From: Deltaproteobacteria bacterium
Lineage (GTDB): Bacteria; Desulfobacterota; Desulfarculia; Adiutricales; Adiutricaceae
DNA length: 12,648 bases
NCBI GenBank assembly: GCA_031277995.1
Contig: JAITLH010000451.1
Location: forward strand, 1-12,648
Direction: 5' to 3'
The notes below the pieces were generated by a model. The model ran no database searches, had not been told where the DNA came from, and saw only the letters and a program-made list of their open reading frames with translations. Positions 7,228-12,648 of this stretch are shown piece after piece (the first letter of the stretch is position 1; each line of letters starts with the position of its first letter). The position numbers and the translations under genes were made by a program.

Positions 7228-8706
7228 ATGACCCCCAATCAAGCCGCCCTGGCCTCCGATAACCAAAGGGTTCAATATCCTAACGGAGAAACCTCCGTTG
7301 GCCCAAAAAACCCAGCCACTCGTGACCCGGGCTCACTTGACCCTAGCCCACTTGACCCTGGCCACCTTGACCCTGGCTCCCATGCCCACCACCCCCTAGG
7401 CGCGCCCCCAATGGGCCTAGCCGCGAACGAATCCGCCGTGGGCATAAAGCCGGTCGCCATCAGTCTTCGCGGCCTCGGTAAGACCTTTGGCCAGCAAAGG
7501 GTGGTTGAGCCCTTTTCCTTAGACATACCCGCCGGAAAGAAAGTGGCTTTGTTGGGACCCTCGGGCTGCGGGAAGACAACTACCCTGAGGCTAATCGCCG
7601 GCCTTGAGTCTCCCGATCCCGGCGGCCGGGTGTTTTTGGGCGGTCAGGACGTCACCAACGTCCCGGTGGAGAAAAGGCAAATAGGCATGGTTTTTCAGCA
7701 CTTCGCCCTCTTCCCCCACATGAGCGTGGCCGAAAACGTGGCCTACGGCCTTAAGGCCAGAAAGAGACCAAAAGCCGAGCGCGAAAGCGTGGTTAAAGCC
7801 ATGCTGTCCATGGTTAAACTAACCGACCTCTCCGAGCGCCGCGTGGATCGCCTTTCCGGGGGCCAAAAACAGCGCGTGGCCTTGGCCAGGGCTTTGGCCT
7901 CGGGTCCCAGGGTTCTTTTGCTAGACGAGCCCCTGGCCGCCTTGGACGCCATTTTGAGGGTCAGCCTTAGGGAAGAACTTGAGGAACTCCTAAGCCGCCT
8001 GGGAATAACGACCGTCATGGTTACCCACGATCAAGACGAGGCCATGGCCTTGGGCGATATCATCGTGGTCATGAAGGACGGACGGGTGGAACAAACGGGA
8101 AGTCCTTTCGAAATCTACCATTGCCCCAAAACCTCCTTCGTGGCCGGATTCGTGGGCGGCTCCAACCACCTGGTGGGAAAACTTGAGGGCGACTACCTAA
8201 GGCTCCCGGGCTCCGGGAGCATACCCATCTCGGCCCTAAGGAAAAGGAACGCGGATGATTTTGGGACTAACCAAGACCGGCGGCCTTTAGCGAACGCCAA
8301 CTTGGAAAAGGGCCCTGAGGCCTCCTTGGACCCCAGCCAAAAGCCCAGCCAGGATTTTTTCTCCGACCTTAGGGAAGGGCAAGTGAGCGTTTATTTTAGG
8401 CCAGACAAGCCCAAACTCGCCCCCATCGTGCCGGGCCGGGTGAGGGGCACCGTGATTTCCAAGCGCTTTGTCGGCCAAAAGATCCGTTTGGTGGTTAGGC
8501 TATCCGAGGAAATTTCCATCAAACTGGAACTTCCCAGCGTTTCCGTTGGCCCCAATGGGAGCCCGAAGCTTGAAAACGCCGCAGGTTTCGGCGATTCGAC
8601 GGAAGCCTTGAAGTTTGAAGCCTACGGGGGTTCCCACGAGCCGGGACAAACCGTGGGCGTTTATCTGCCCCCCGAGGAACTTCTCTTGTTTTCCAAAGCG
8701 CTTTAA
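7228..8706 (+). CDS. ABC-transporter ATPase with TOBE domain and repeat-bearing N-terminal extension
   Basis: A 492-residue ATPase that powers the importer at the inner face of the membrane. Motifs in order: Walker A GPSGCGKTT (110-118), Q-loop VFQHFALFPHMS (155-166), signature LSGGQKQRVALARAL (209-223), Walker B LLLDEP (230-235), D-loop ALD (238-240) and switch histidine in VTHDQDEA (265-272). All catalytic residues are present. The C-terminal part after about 310 is a TOBE-type regulatory/substrate domain as in PotA, FbpC and PhnT. It is longer than the 350-370 residues usual for this group: about 75 extra residues lie at the N-terminus, including four five-residue repeats of LDPGx type, and a charged insert lies around 340-378. 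An ATG at 7411 (Met62) would remove most of the extension, but no ribosome binding site precedes it, whereas the ATG at 7228 has GAGGA nearby. Confidence 0.94.
   Translation: MTPNQAALASDNQRVQYPNGETSVGPKNPATRDPGSLDPSPLDPGHLDPGSHAHHPLGAPPMGLAANESAVGIKPVAISLRGLGKTFGQQRVVEPFSLDIPAGKKVALLGPSGCGKTTTLRLIAGLESPDPGGRVFLGGQDVTNVPVEKRQIGMVFQHFALFPHMSVAENVAYGLKARKRPKAERESVVKAMLSMVKLTDLSERRVDRLSGGQKQRVALARALASGPRVLLLDEPLAALDAILRVSLREELEELLSRLGITTVMVTHDQDEAMALGDIIVVMKDGRVEQTGSPFEIYHCPKTSFVAGFVGGSNHLVGKLEGDYLRLPGSGSIPISALRKRNADDFGTNQDRRPLANANLEKGPEASLDPSQKPSQDFFSDLREGQVSVYFRPDKPKLAPIVPGRVRGTVISKRFVGQKIRLVVRLSEEISIKLELPSVSVGPNGSPKLENAAGFGDSTEALKFEAYGGSHEPGQTVGVYLPPEELLLFSKAL
7321..7380 (+). repeat. In-frame 15-bp coding repeat in the ATPase extension
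   Basis: Four 15-bp units start at 7321, 7336, 7351 and 7366. The last three begin CTTGACCCT and translate to LDPSP, LDPGH and LDPGS (residues 37-51); the first, RDPGS (32-36), is diverged. The repeat keeps the reading frame because its length is a multiple of three. It lies in the poorly conserved extension before the nucleotide-binding domain. Confidence 0.88.
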
Positions 8707-8763
8707 AAGCGCCAAAATCAGGTCTTGGTTCTTAGCGACCAAGGACGAAACGGTTGGTTTAAG

Positions 8764-9588
8764 ATGTTAATCGGTCAGATCTCCGACACCCACGTTTTGG
8801 CCAATCGAAACCTGGCCAGTGGCCAAGCCGACACCTCCTTGGCCTTGGAGGCCTTGGAAGATTGGCTATTTAATTTGGAACCAAAACTTGACGCCTTGGT
8901 CATGACCGGGGATTTGGCGGATCGGGGCCAGACCCAAGCCTACGCTTTCATAAGGAAACTGTTTTCAAGATGGCAAGTGCCCGTTTTGGCCCTCCCGGGC
9001 AATCACGACAGGCGAGCCGAGTTTTTGGCCGAGCTTGGACCCTTTTGCCTAGCCCAAAGCCCCGGCAATCTGACCTATTCGTATATCCTGGGCGATTTAA
9101 AACTCATAATGCTAGACACCGTCAGGGAAGGCGAGCATAACGGCTACCTTGGCCCCGAGGCCATAAGCTTACTAAAGGAAGAACTTTTGCGAAAGGCCAA
9201 AGAAACCACGATTGTCTTTTCCCACCATCCGCCCTTCCTTTCGGGCCTGGGCGCCCTGGACGAACCCTTTGAAGGCCAGGACGCCTTTCTATCCCTCCTA
9301 GCTAACCTCCCCAGTAACCAATCCACCAACCTCACCTTGGCCTCGGGCCATCTCCACCGGGGTCTTACCACCAATCTGCGCCTTAACGGTAACCTCCGCC
9401 TAGGGGCCGTGGTGGCCCCGCCCGCCTCCATGCCCATTATCCTAGAAATCGGCCCAGACGGGGGGCGGGAATTTTTTCTGGGCGCCCCCGGCTTTGTCCT
9501 CCATCACCTGGATAACGGCCACCTGGTTAGCCACTTTGGCGCCATCCCCGGCAACTATCCCTTTTCCGGACCCTATTTGTTTAGCTGA
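8764..9588 (+). CDS. Class III cyclic-nucleotide/glycerophosphodiester-type metallophosphoesterase
   Basis: A 274-residue calcineurin-like phosphoesterase. All metal-site motifs are intact: SDTH (7-10), GDLADRG (49-55), GNHD (79-82), SHHPP (153-157) and GHLH (195-198). These support a two-metal phosphodiesterase of the CpdA/Icc-GpdQ group, about the same length as E. coli CpdA. No signal peptide is present, so it should be cytoplasmic. The conserved-looking tail (APGFVLHHLDNGHLVSHFG, then PFSGPYLF) recalls phosphodiesterases found next to AEP/polyamine-type transporters. I start it at the ATG at 8764 because MLIGQISDTH matches the family opening; a TTG at 8725 would add 13 unsupported residues. 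No good Shine-Dalgarno precedes 8764, so translation may depend on coupling to the ATPase gene 57 bp upstream. Likely role: hydrolysis of an imported phosphodiester or phosphonate ester. Cyclic AMP turnover is the main alternative. Confidence 0.9.
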   Translation: MLIGQISDTHVLANRNLASGQADTSLALEALEDWLFNLEPKLDALVMTGDLADRGQTQAYAFIRKLFSRWQVPVLALPGNHDRRAEFLAELGPFCLAQSPGNLTYSYILGDLKLIMLDTVREGEHNGYLGPEAISLLKEELLRKAKETTIVFSHHPPFLSGLGALDEPFEGQDAFLSLLANLPSNQSTNLTLASGHLHRGLTTNLRLNGNLRLGAVVAPPASMPIILEIGPDGGREFFLGAPGFVLHHLDNGHLVSHFGAIPGNYPFSGPYLFS

Positions 9589-10287
9589 CTTTTGAAAATG
9601 CCTTTCCCCCACATCCCAAATCGTAAAGCCCACAAACCGCGTTTTCCCGAGCCATAACCTCCCATTTTATGGCCGCCTCGATTAGCTCCGCTTCCCCGCT
9701 TCCGACCAACGGACGTCAAAAGCCGTAACTTCCGATCCCGCTATACTTCCACCCCCCCAAAGTCGCCAATAAAGGCCTTGCCCCCCCGTGGCCAGGCCCT
9801 CTTCCCAGGCGCAAGCCCCTCGCGGCGCACCCGGCCTCCTCTAGCCAGGGAAAACTTCCCGCCAGCCGCCTAATCAATTCAATTTGGTCAGCCCGAAGGC
9901 CCCGGACTATCTTTTTTGTCTAAACGCTAAACTTAATAGGTGAAACCTAAGGGAAACTTGCCCCATAATCGGCCTCCAAGGGGTCTGGGAGCGTTTTAAA
10001 CCCCTAAACCTAGGTGTTTCCATGACCAGACAAGTGTCAAAAAATGCCCCGGGCCGATTTATTAATTGAAGCTAATATTAACAAATTAAACTTAATTAAG
10101 TATAGCATGAAAAGAGCCATTTTGGGCACGGAAAAATGGCCATGAGATTTTTGACAATCAGAAAATACTAAATAAATTGGCTCTATTGGCGCAACGAGAC
10201 AAACTCGATCGCACTCATCTTGGTTGGGAATTTATGGTCATTTTTTGGGTCATTTCGAGATAAATTTAGTTATCATGAGAATTTAGG
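9589..10287. other. Gene-free spacer, C-rich then AT-rich
   Basis: These 699 bp contain no supportable gene and no tRNA or terminator that I could recognise after the phosphoesterase. The first ~450 bp is C-rich on the plus strand, like the other spacers here. From about 10060 composition changes abruptly to AT-rich. A perfect 8-bp inverted repeat (GCCATTTT at 10116-10123, AAAATGGC at 10133-10140) lies in the AT-rich part. The composition break probably marks the left side of the ParB-like module. Confidence 0.6.
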
Positions 10288-10316
10288 TTGACAATCCGTT
10301 ACGAGTTGTGTAATAT
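10288..10316 (+). promoter_or_regulatory. Consensus-like sigma-70 promoter of the ParB-like module
   Basis: TTGACA (10288-10293) matches the -35 consensus exactly. After exactly 17 bases comes TAATAT (10311-10316), matching the -10 consensus at four of six positions including the key TA and final T. Transcription would begin near 10323, giving a leader of about 300 nt to the GTG at 10621 that contains all three palindromic repeats. This is the best promoter match in the window. Confidence 0.72.
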
Positions 10317-10341
10317 CTCTTTTCGCCGCCCAGGGTCCACC

Positions 10342-10362
10342 CCAGTTCTGGTACAGAACTGG
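10342..10362. promoter_or_regulatory. Palindrome 1: possible operator/centromere-like site or RNA hairpin
   Basis: Perfect arms of 9 bp, CCAGTTCTG and CAGAACTGG, flank a GTA loop. It starts about 20 bases after the predicted transcription start. It shares GTTC-N7-GAAC with palindrome 2 although the outer and inner arm bases differ in a base-paired way. Confidence 0.7.
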
Positions 10363-10439
10363 CAAAAATGGGCCAAAACTTGGAGTTTTTCTTACAAAGA
10401 AAGCTCTCGATCATGGGGTCCTTGGCCGCCCCGGGCCTC

Positions 10440-10458
10440 CCGTTCGGTAACCGAACGG
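10440..10458. promoter_or_regulatory. Palindrome 2: possible operator/centromere-like site or RNA hairpin
   Basis: Perfect arms of 8 bp, CCGTTCGG and CCGAACGG, flank TAA. Confidence 0.7.
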
Positions 10459-10535
10459 CAAAAAATGGGGCAAAACTCGGAGTTTTTTTTACAAAGAAAG
10501 CTCTCGACCATGGGGTCCTTGCTCGCCCTAGGCCA

Positions 10536-10554
10536 CCGTTCGGTAACCTAACGG
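10536..10554. promoter_or_regulatory. Palindrome 3: imperfect copy of palindrome 2
   Basis: The left arm CCGTTCGG is identical to palindrome 2. The right arm CCTAACGG has one mismatch. It is 7 bp before the ATG at 10561 and 66 bp before the GTG at 10621, so a bound protein or hairpin here could affect translation. Confidence 0.65.
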
Positions 10555-10609
10555 CAAACAATGGGGCAATATTTGAGTCTTTTTTACAAAAAAGCTCACA
10601 TTCATAAAC

Positions 10610-10615
10610 AGGAAG
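10610..10615 (+). promoter_or_regulatory. Ribosome binding site that decides the ParB-like start
   Basis: AGGAAG ends 5 bases before the GTG at 10621. The ATG at 10561, 60 bases upstream in the same frame, is preceded only by AACGGCAAACA and has no Shine-Dalgarno. This favours the GTG. Confidence 0.65.
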
Positions 10616-10620
10616 AAATA

Positions 10621-11649
10621 GTGTCTTCGAAACGCTCAAACAAAAAGAAAAATCACAAAAAGGCAAATAGACGGTCGGCTCATTTTAAAGCGGTTGCAGC
10701 GACGAAAAGTCCCGTAACCACTAAAAAAATTGAGCCGGATGTTCTTAGCGCGCCCTCCCAAAGCTTTAACCAAACGGACCATTCCGTTAGCGGACAATCC
10801 CATAACATGATTATTTCAATCAGTATCGATCGCGTTGAGGCTGATCCCTATCAGCCCAGAAAGTTTTTCGCGGTCAATTCCTTGGAACAACTTAAACAGT
10901 CAATCTTTTCGACGACTTTGCTTGACCCCATTTTAATCAGGGAAAACGATTCAAAACCCGGACATTACCTGATCGTCGACGGGGAGAGAAGATGGAGATC
11001 TTGCAAGGAGCTTAATTTAGACAAAATTGACTGCCGTATCTTGTCTAAAGATTCTCTAGACTACGCTCTGGTATCATTTTCTCAAAACGTTCATCGAGAA
11101 GATTTTACCGCCATGGAAAAAGCCATGGCCATCGAGAACATCTTCGTTAAAATGAAAAGCGAAGACGATACGGCTGACCTGACCGCCTTAATCGCCAAGA
11201 TTCATTTGTCTAAAAGCTACGTTTCTGAATTACTTAAAATCAGCAAACTTGAGCCAGAAATTAAAGCCGAAGCCCTAAAATCAAATTTATGGTCCTATCC
11301 AAAATTGCTTCGGCTCGCCAAAACGGCCACCCCTGAAACGCGAATGGATAAATTCCTTGAGTTTAAAAACTTAATAGAGACCAAACACAACAAACCCGCT
11401 CAAAAAAATAAAGCGGTTAAGGAAAATGAACCAGATATCCAAGAAGGTTATGTCAAACCCGGTTCTTTGGATAACGACCCCAAAACGCAAACCATAATAA
11501 GAAAGATCGAGCGTTTTAAAGTTCACGCGAAATCTTTTAGGTCTAAACTTGAAGGCCTAAAAAAGCTTAACGCTCATCCTAACACTTTCGATGGAGTCAA
11601 AACCGATTTGACCCAGATCGTGTCTTTGATAAAAACCATTCTTAAATGA
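10621..11649 (+). CDS. Orphan ParB/Spo0J-like DNA-binding protein
   Basis: From the GTG start this is 342 residues (362 from the ATG at 10561). A lysine/arginine-rich, probably disordered tail (2-40) is followed by the ParB N-terminal nuclease-like/CTPase domain: ADPYQPRKFF (74-83), LKQSIFSTTLLDPILIREN (91-109) and the GERR motif in YLIVDGERRWRS (116-127), where ParB proteins bind CTP. QNVHRED (155-161) and AMEKAMAIENI fit the following helical region. A helix-turn-helix is likely at about 190-207 (IAKIHLSKSYVSELLKIS). The tail 290-342 is basic and helical, perhaps a dimerisation domain. No ParA, replication or integration gene is in view. The gene is AT-richer than the transporter genes, suggesting different ancestry. 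It may bind the upstream palindromes and control its own expression, or act as a nucleoid-associated or plasmid-derived regulator. The family is clear; the role is inferred. Confidence 0.87.
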   Translation: MSSKRSNKKKNHKKANRRSAHFKAVAATKSPVTTKKIEPDVLSAPSQSFNQTDHSVSGQSHNMIISISIDRVEADPYQPRKFFAVNSLEQLKQSIFSTTLLDPILIRENDSKPGHYLIVDGERRWRSCKELNLDKIDCRILSKDSLDYALVSFSQNVHREDFTAMEKAMAIENIFVKMKSEDDTADLTALIAKIHLSKSYVSELLKISKLEPEIKAEALKSNLWSYPKLLRLAKTATPETRMDKFLEFKNLIETKHNKPAQKNKAVKENEPDIQEGYVKPGSLDNDPKTQTIIRKIERFKVHAKSFRSKLEGLKKLNAHPNTFDGVKTDLTQIVSLIKTILK

Positions 11650-11833
11650 GCCGGACCTTAGGCGCGAGGCTATCCGGCCATGCAAAGAATCGGTAAAGGG
11701 CCTGGAAGCGCTTTGGGGCTTTGACCCATGGTTTTAACCCTAGGTCCACCGGCCAAAGGCCTCCCAGGGCCGATTAGACCCCTTTACGGGCCTTACTGGA
11801 TGCGATCTTCTTTTCTTTGTTTGGTTGACTGTG

Positions 11834-11862
11834 AGGCTAGCCCGTTTGGGGCTAGCCTTTTT
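11834..11862 (+). terminator. Intrinsic terminator downstream of the ParB-like gene
   Basis: Perfect 10-bp stem AGGCTAGCCC (11834-11843) and GGGCTAGCCT (11849-11858) with the loop GTTTG, followed by TTTTT (11858-11862). The T tract is on the plus side only, so it works for rightward transcription. It lies 185 bp after the ParB-like stop, and the stretch between holds no convincing gene. It also shields the convergent aldolase gene. Confidence 0.88.
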
Positions 11863-11918
11863 CATGGCCGAAGGGGGGATTGGATTGGCGGGCAGGGCCG
11901 ATGGAGCGTTTGGGGGCG

Positions 11919-12648
11919 TTAATTTAAAAAGGATTCATTTAGGGTGATATTGAAGGCGGCGGCGATGGCCCTAAGATTGTCGTCGGTTATGGTCGAAAGG
12001 GTTTTTAGGCCAGTCGATTGGGCTTTGACAAAAATCTTGGCCGCGTTCTCGATGGTGTTCATTAGGCCCAAGGTCTCGTCAAAGTCGGCGCCCGAGCAAA
12101 AAAGGCCGTGATGGGGCCAAACCACGGCGGAATGGCTTTTCATGGCCTTGGAGGTGGCCAGGGCGATGTCGGCCCCGCCGGGAATCATCCAAGGGATTAC
12201 CCCTACGCCCTCGGGAAAGACCACGCAGCATTCGGTCGCGCTTTGCCACAGGACCCTGGTGAAATCGCGCCCGTTTAGGGGCAGGACGTAGGTTAGGGCG
12301 ATGAGGTTGGGGGGATGGGCGTGGTAGATGACATGGTCGCGTCCGTTTGAGGCGGTCAAGCGGACGGCATGGTTAAGGAAATGGCTCGGGAACTCACTGG
12401 TGGGGACGGCGCCGCCTTCCAGGCCCCAGACGATGCGCCAGGCGTTTCCCTCGGGGTTTATCTCGACGATACCGATATTGGCCGGTGGATCGCGTTTGAC
12501 GTTACGAAAGTGCTTGCCGCTGCCGGTCGCGATAAAATGCTCACCGGCCAAGGCCGCGTCCGAGACGCCCATGGAGACCCAGGGGCCGGGGGTAACGAAG
12601 TTACCCTGGCAGGCGGAAAGTTCTGAGGGGGTCAGCCGGTAACTTAAA
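11919..12648 (-). CDS. rhaD: Rhamnulose-1-phosphate aldolase, N-terminus beyond the window
   Basis: A class II, zinc-dependent aldolase that splits L-rhamnulose 1-phosphate into dihydroxyacetone phosphate and L-lactaldehyde in the cytoplasm, the last dedicated step of L-rhamnose use. The frame is open to the right edge: 242 residues are visible, beginning LSYRLTPSEL, which matches the region just after the start-proximal NGGNLTLRL of the E. coli enzyme (274 residues), so roughly 30-35 residues are missing. An internal ATG at 12570-12572 is not the start because homology continues upstream of it. Recognisable blocks: ATGSGKHFRNV, VPTSEFPSHF with the catalytic glutamate, HAHPPNLIALTYVLPL with two zinc histidines, TECCVVFPEGVGVIPWMIPG, and WPHHGLFCSGADFDETLGL with the third zinc histidine. 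It is convergent with the ParB-like gene. Other rhamnose genes, if present, lie to the right of the window. Confidence 0.95.
   Translation of the reverse strand, partial: LSYRLTPSELSACQGNFVTPGPWVSMGVSDAALAGEHFIATGSGKHFRNVKRDPPANIGIVEINPEGNAWRIVWGLEGGAVPTSEFPSHFLNHAVRLTASNGRDHVIYHAHPPNLIALTYVLPLNGRDFTRVLWQSATECCVVFPEGVGVIPWMIPGGADIALATSKAMKSHSAVVWPHHGLFCSGADFDETLGLMNTIENAAKIFVKAQSTGLKTLSTITDDNLRAIAAAFNITLNESFLN

Larger units (their letters stand above)
10342..10620 (+). repeat. Three ~97-bp tandem repeats, each headed by a palindrome
   Basis: Units begin at 10342, 10440 and 10536; palindrome centres are 97 and 96 bp apart. Each unit is: palindrome, then GGCAAA-A-ATGGG, then a smaller dyad (AAAACT, 3 bases, AGTTTT) running into a T tract, then ACAAAGAAAGCTC, then ATGGGGTCCTTG in units 1 and 2. 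Units 1 and 2 are highly similar throughout. Unit 3 matches up to AAAAAGCTC and then diverges into the ribosome binding site of the ParB-like gene. The array lies entirely between the promoter and that gene. Confidence 0.92.

Noticed and set aside
8725..8763. TTG start extending the metallophosphoesterase by 13 residues
   Set aside because: The family starts at MLIxQISDTH, and the added residues have no family support or ribosome binding site.
9589..10060. tRNA, RNase P RNA or other structured RNA in the spacer after the phosphoesterase
   Set aside because: I looked for a T-loop-like GGTTCGAATCC, CCA end and long paired stems and found none. A covariance-model search would be needed to exclude less obvious RNAs.
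10151..10178. Second promoter-like pair, TTGACA and TAAATT
   Set aside because: The spacing is 16 bases and the -10 match is poor, in an AT-rich stretch where such matches are expected by chance. The pair at 10288-10316 is much better.
10368..10607. Plus-strand small open frames starting at the repeated ATGs in units 1 and 2
   Set aside because: They exist because the unit is repeated. They have no ribosome binding site and run out of frame into the ParB-like gene. Kept only as a possible leader-peptide idea in the findings.
10283..10666. Minus-strand open frame of 127 codons over the triple repeat
   Set aside because: Its protein is simply the repeat read backwards (FAVRLPNG recurring). 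It has no domain, and it overlaps the promoter and ribosome binding site of the plus-strand gene.
11728..11922. 64-codon frame between the ParB-like gene and rhaD
   Set aside because: It runs straight through the intrinsic terminator and has no ribosome binding site or recognisable domain.
12328..12642. Plus-strand frames opposite the aldolase gene
   Set aside because: They are antisense shadows of rhaD, whose protein matches the known enzyme along its whole visible length.

Overview
This is a 12.6 kb stretch of bacterial chromosome with six complete protein-coding genes that have clear family assignments, a seventh complete gene (a ParB-like protein) whose role is uncertain, and one gene cut by the right edge. 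The substrate-binding protein has a Sec signal with no lipobox cysteine, which fits a free periplasmic protein and so a Gram-negative (diderm) cell. The moderate-to-high GC content, C-rich plus-strand spacers and protein flavour would fit a proteobacterium, possibly of the former Deltaproteobacteria. That placement is an impression, not a demonstrated result.

Layout from left to right. (1) 140-474: a tandem array of 41/42-bp units in two alternating types. It runs directly into the ribosome binding site and start codon of a LysR-family regulator (476-1357). (2) 1815-3413: a lone TaqI/Eco57I-type adenine-N6 DNA methyltransferase with no restriction partner visible. Its SAM-binding motif I carries an unusual Gly-to-Trp change. 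(3) 3414-4174: a gene-free, pyrimidine-rich spacer with nested direct repeats. (4) 4175-9588: a same-strand set of substrate-binding protein, two permeases, an ATPase and a metallophosphoesterase. It looks like a complete importer of the 2-aminoethylphosphonate/polyamine/Fe(III) type with an intracellular phosphodiesterase. A 9-bp tandem repeat lies between the binding protein and the first permease. (5) 9589-10287: a gene-free spacer that changes from C-rich to AT-rich. (6) 10288-11862: a module with a consensus-like sigma-70 promoter, three ~97-bp repeats each headed by a palindrome, an AT-richer orphan ParB-like gene, and downstream a strong intrinsic terminator. (7) 11919 to the right edge, minus strand: rhamnulose-1-phosphate aldolase (rhaD), missing its N-terminus because the window ends.

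How the genes may work together: the binding protein captures a solute in the periplasm, the two permeases and ATPase import it, and the metallophosphoesterase probably cleaves a phosphorus ester in the cytoplasm. The substrate cannot be read from sequence. The LysR gene is about 2.8 kb away with another gene between, so a link to the transporter is not supported.

The most unusual part is the promoter, triple-palindrome repeat and ParB-like module. The repeats carry not only the palindrome but also an ATG and following codons that are copied three times. The last copy runs into the ParB-like reading frame, yet the better start appears to be a GTG at 10621 with its own Shine-Dalgarno sequence. 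Tandem repeats occur in five separate places here (41/42, 9, 15, about 97 bp, and a C/T-rich set), so this genome seems prone to local repeat expansion.
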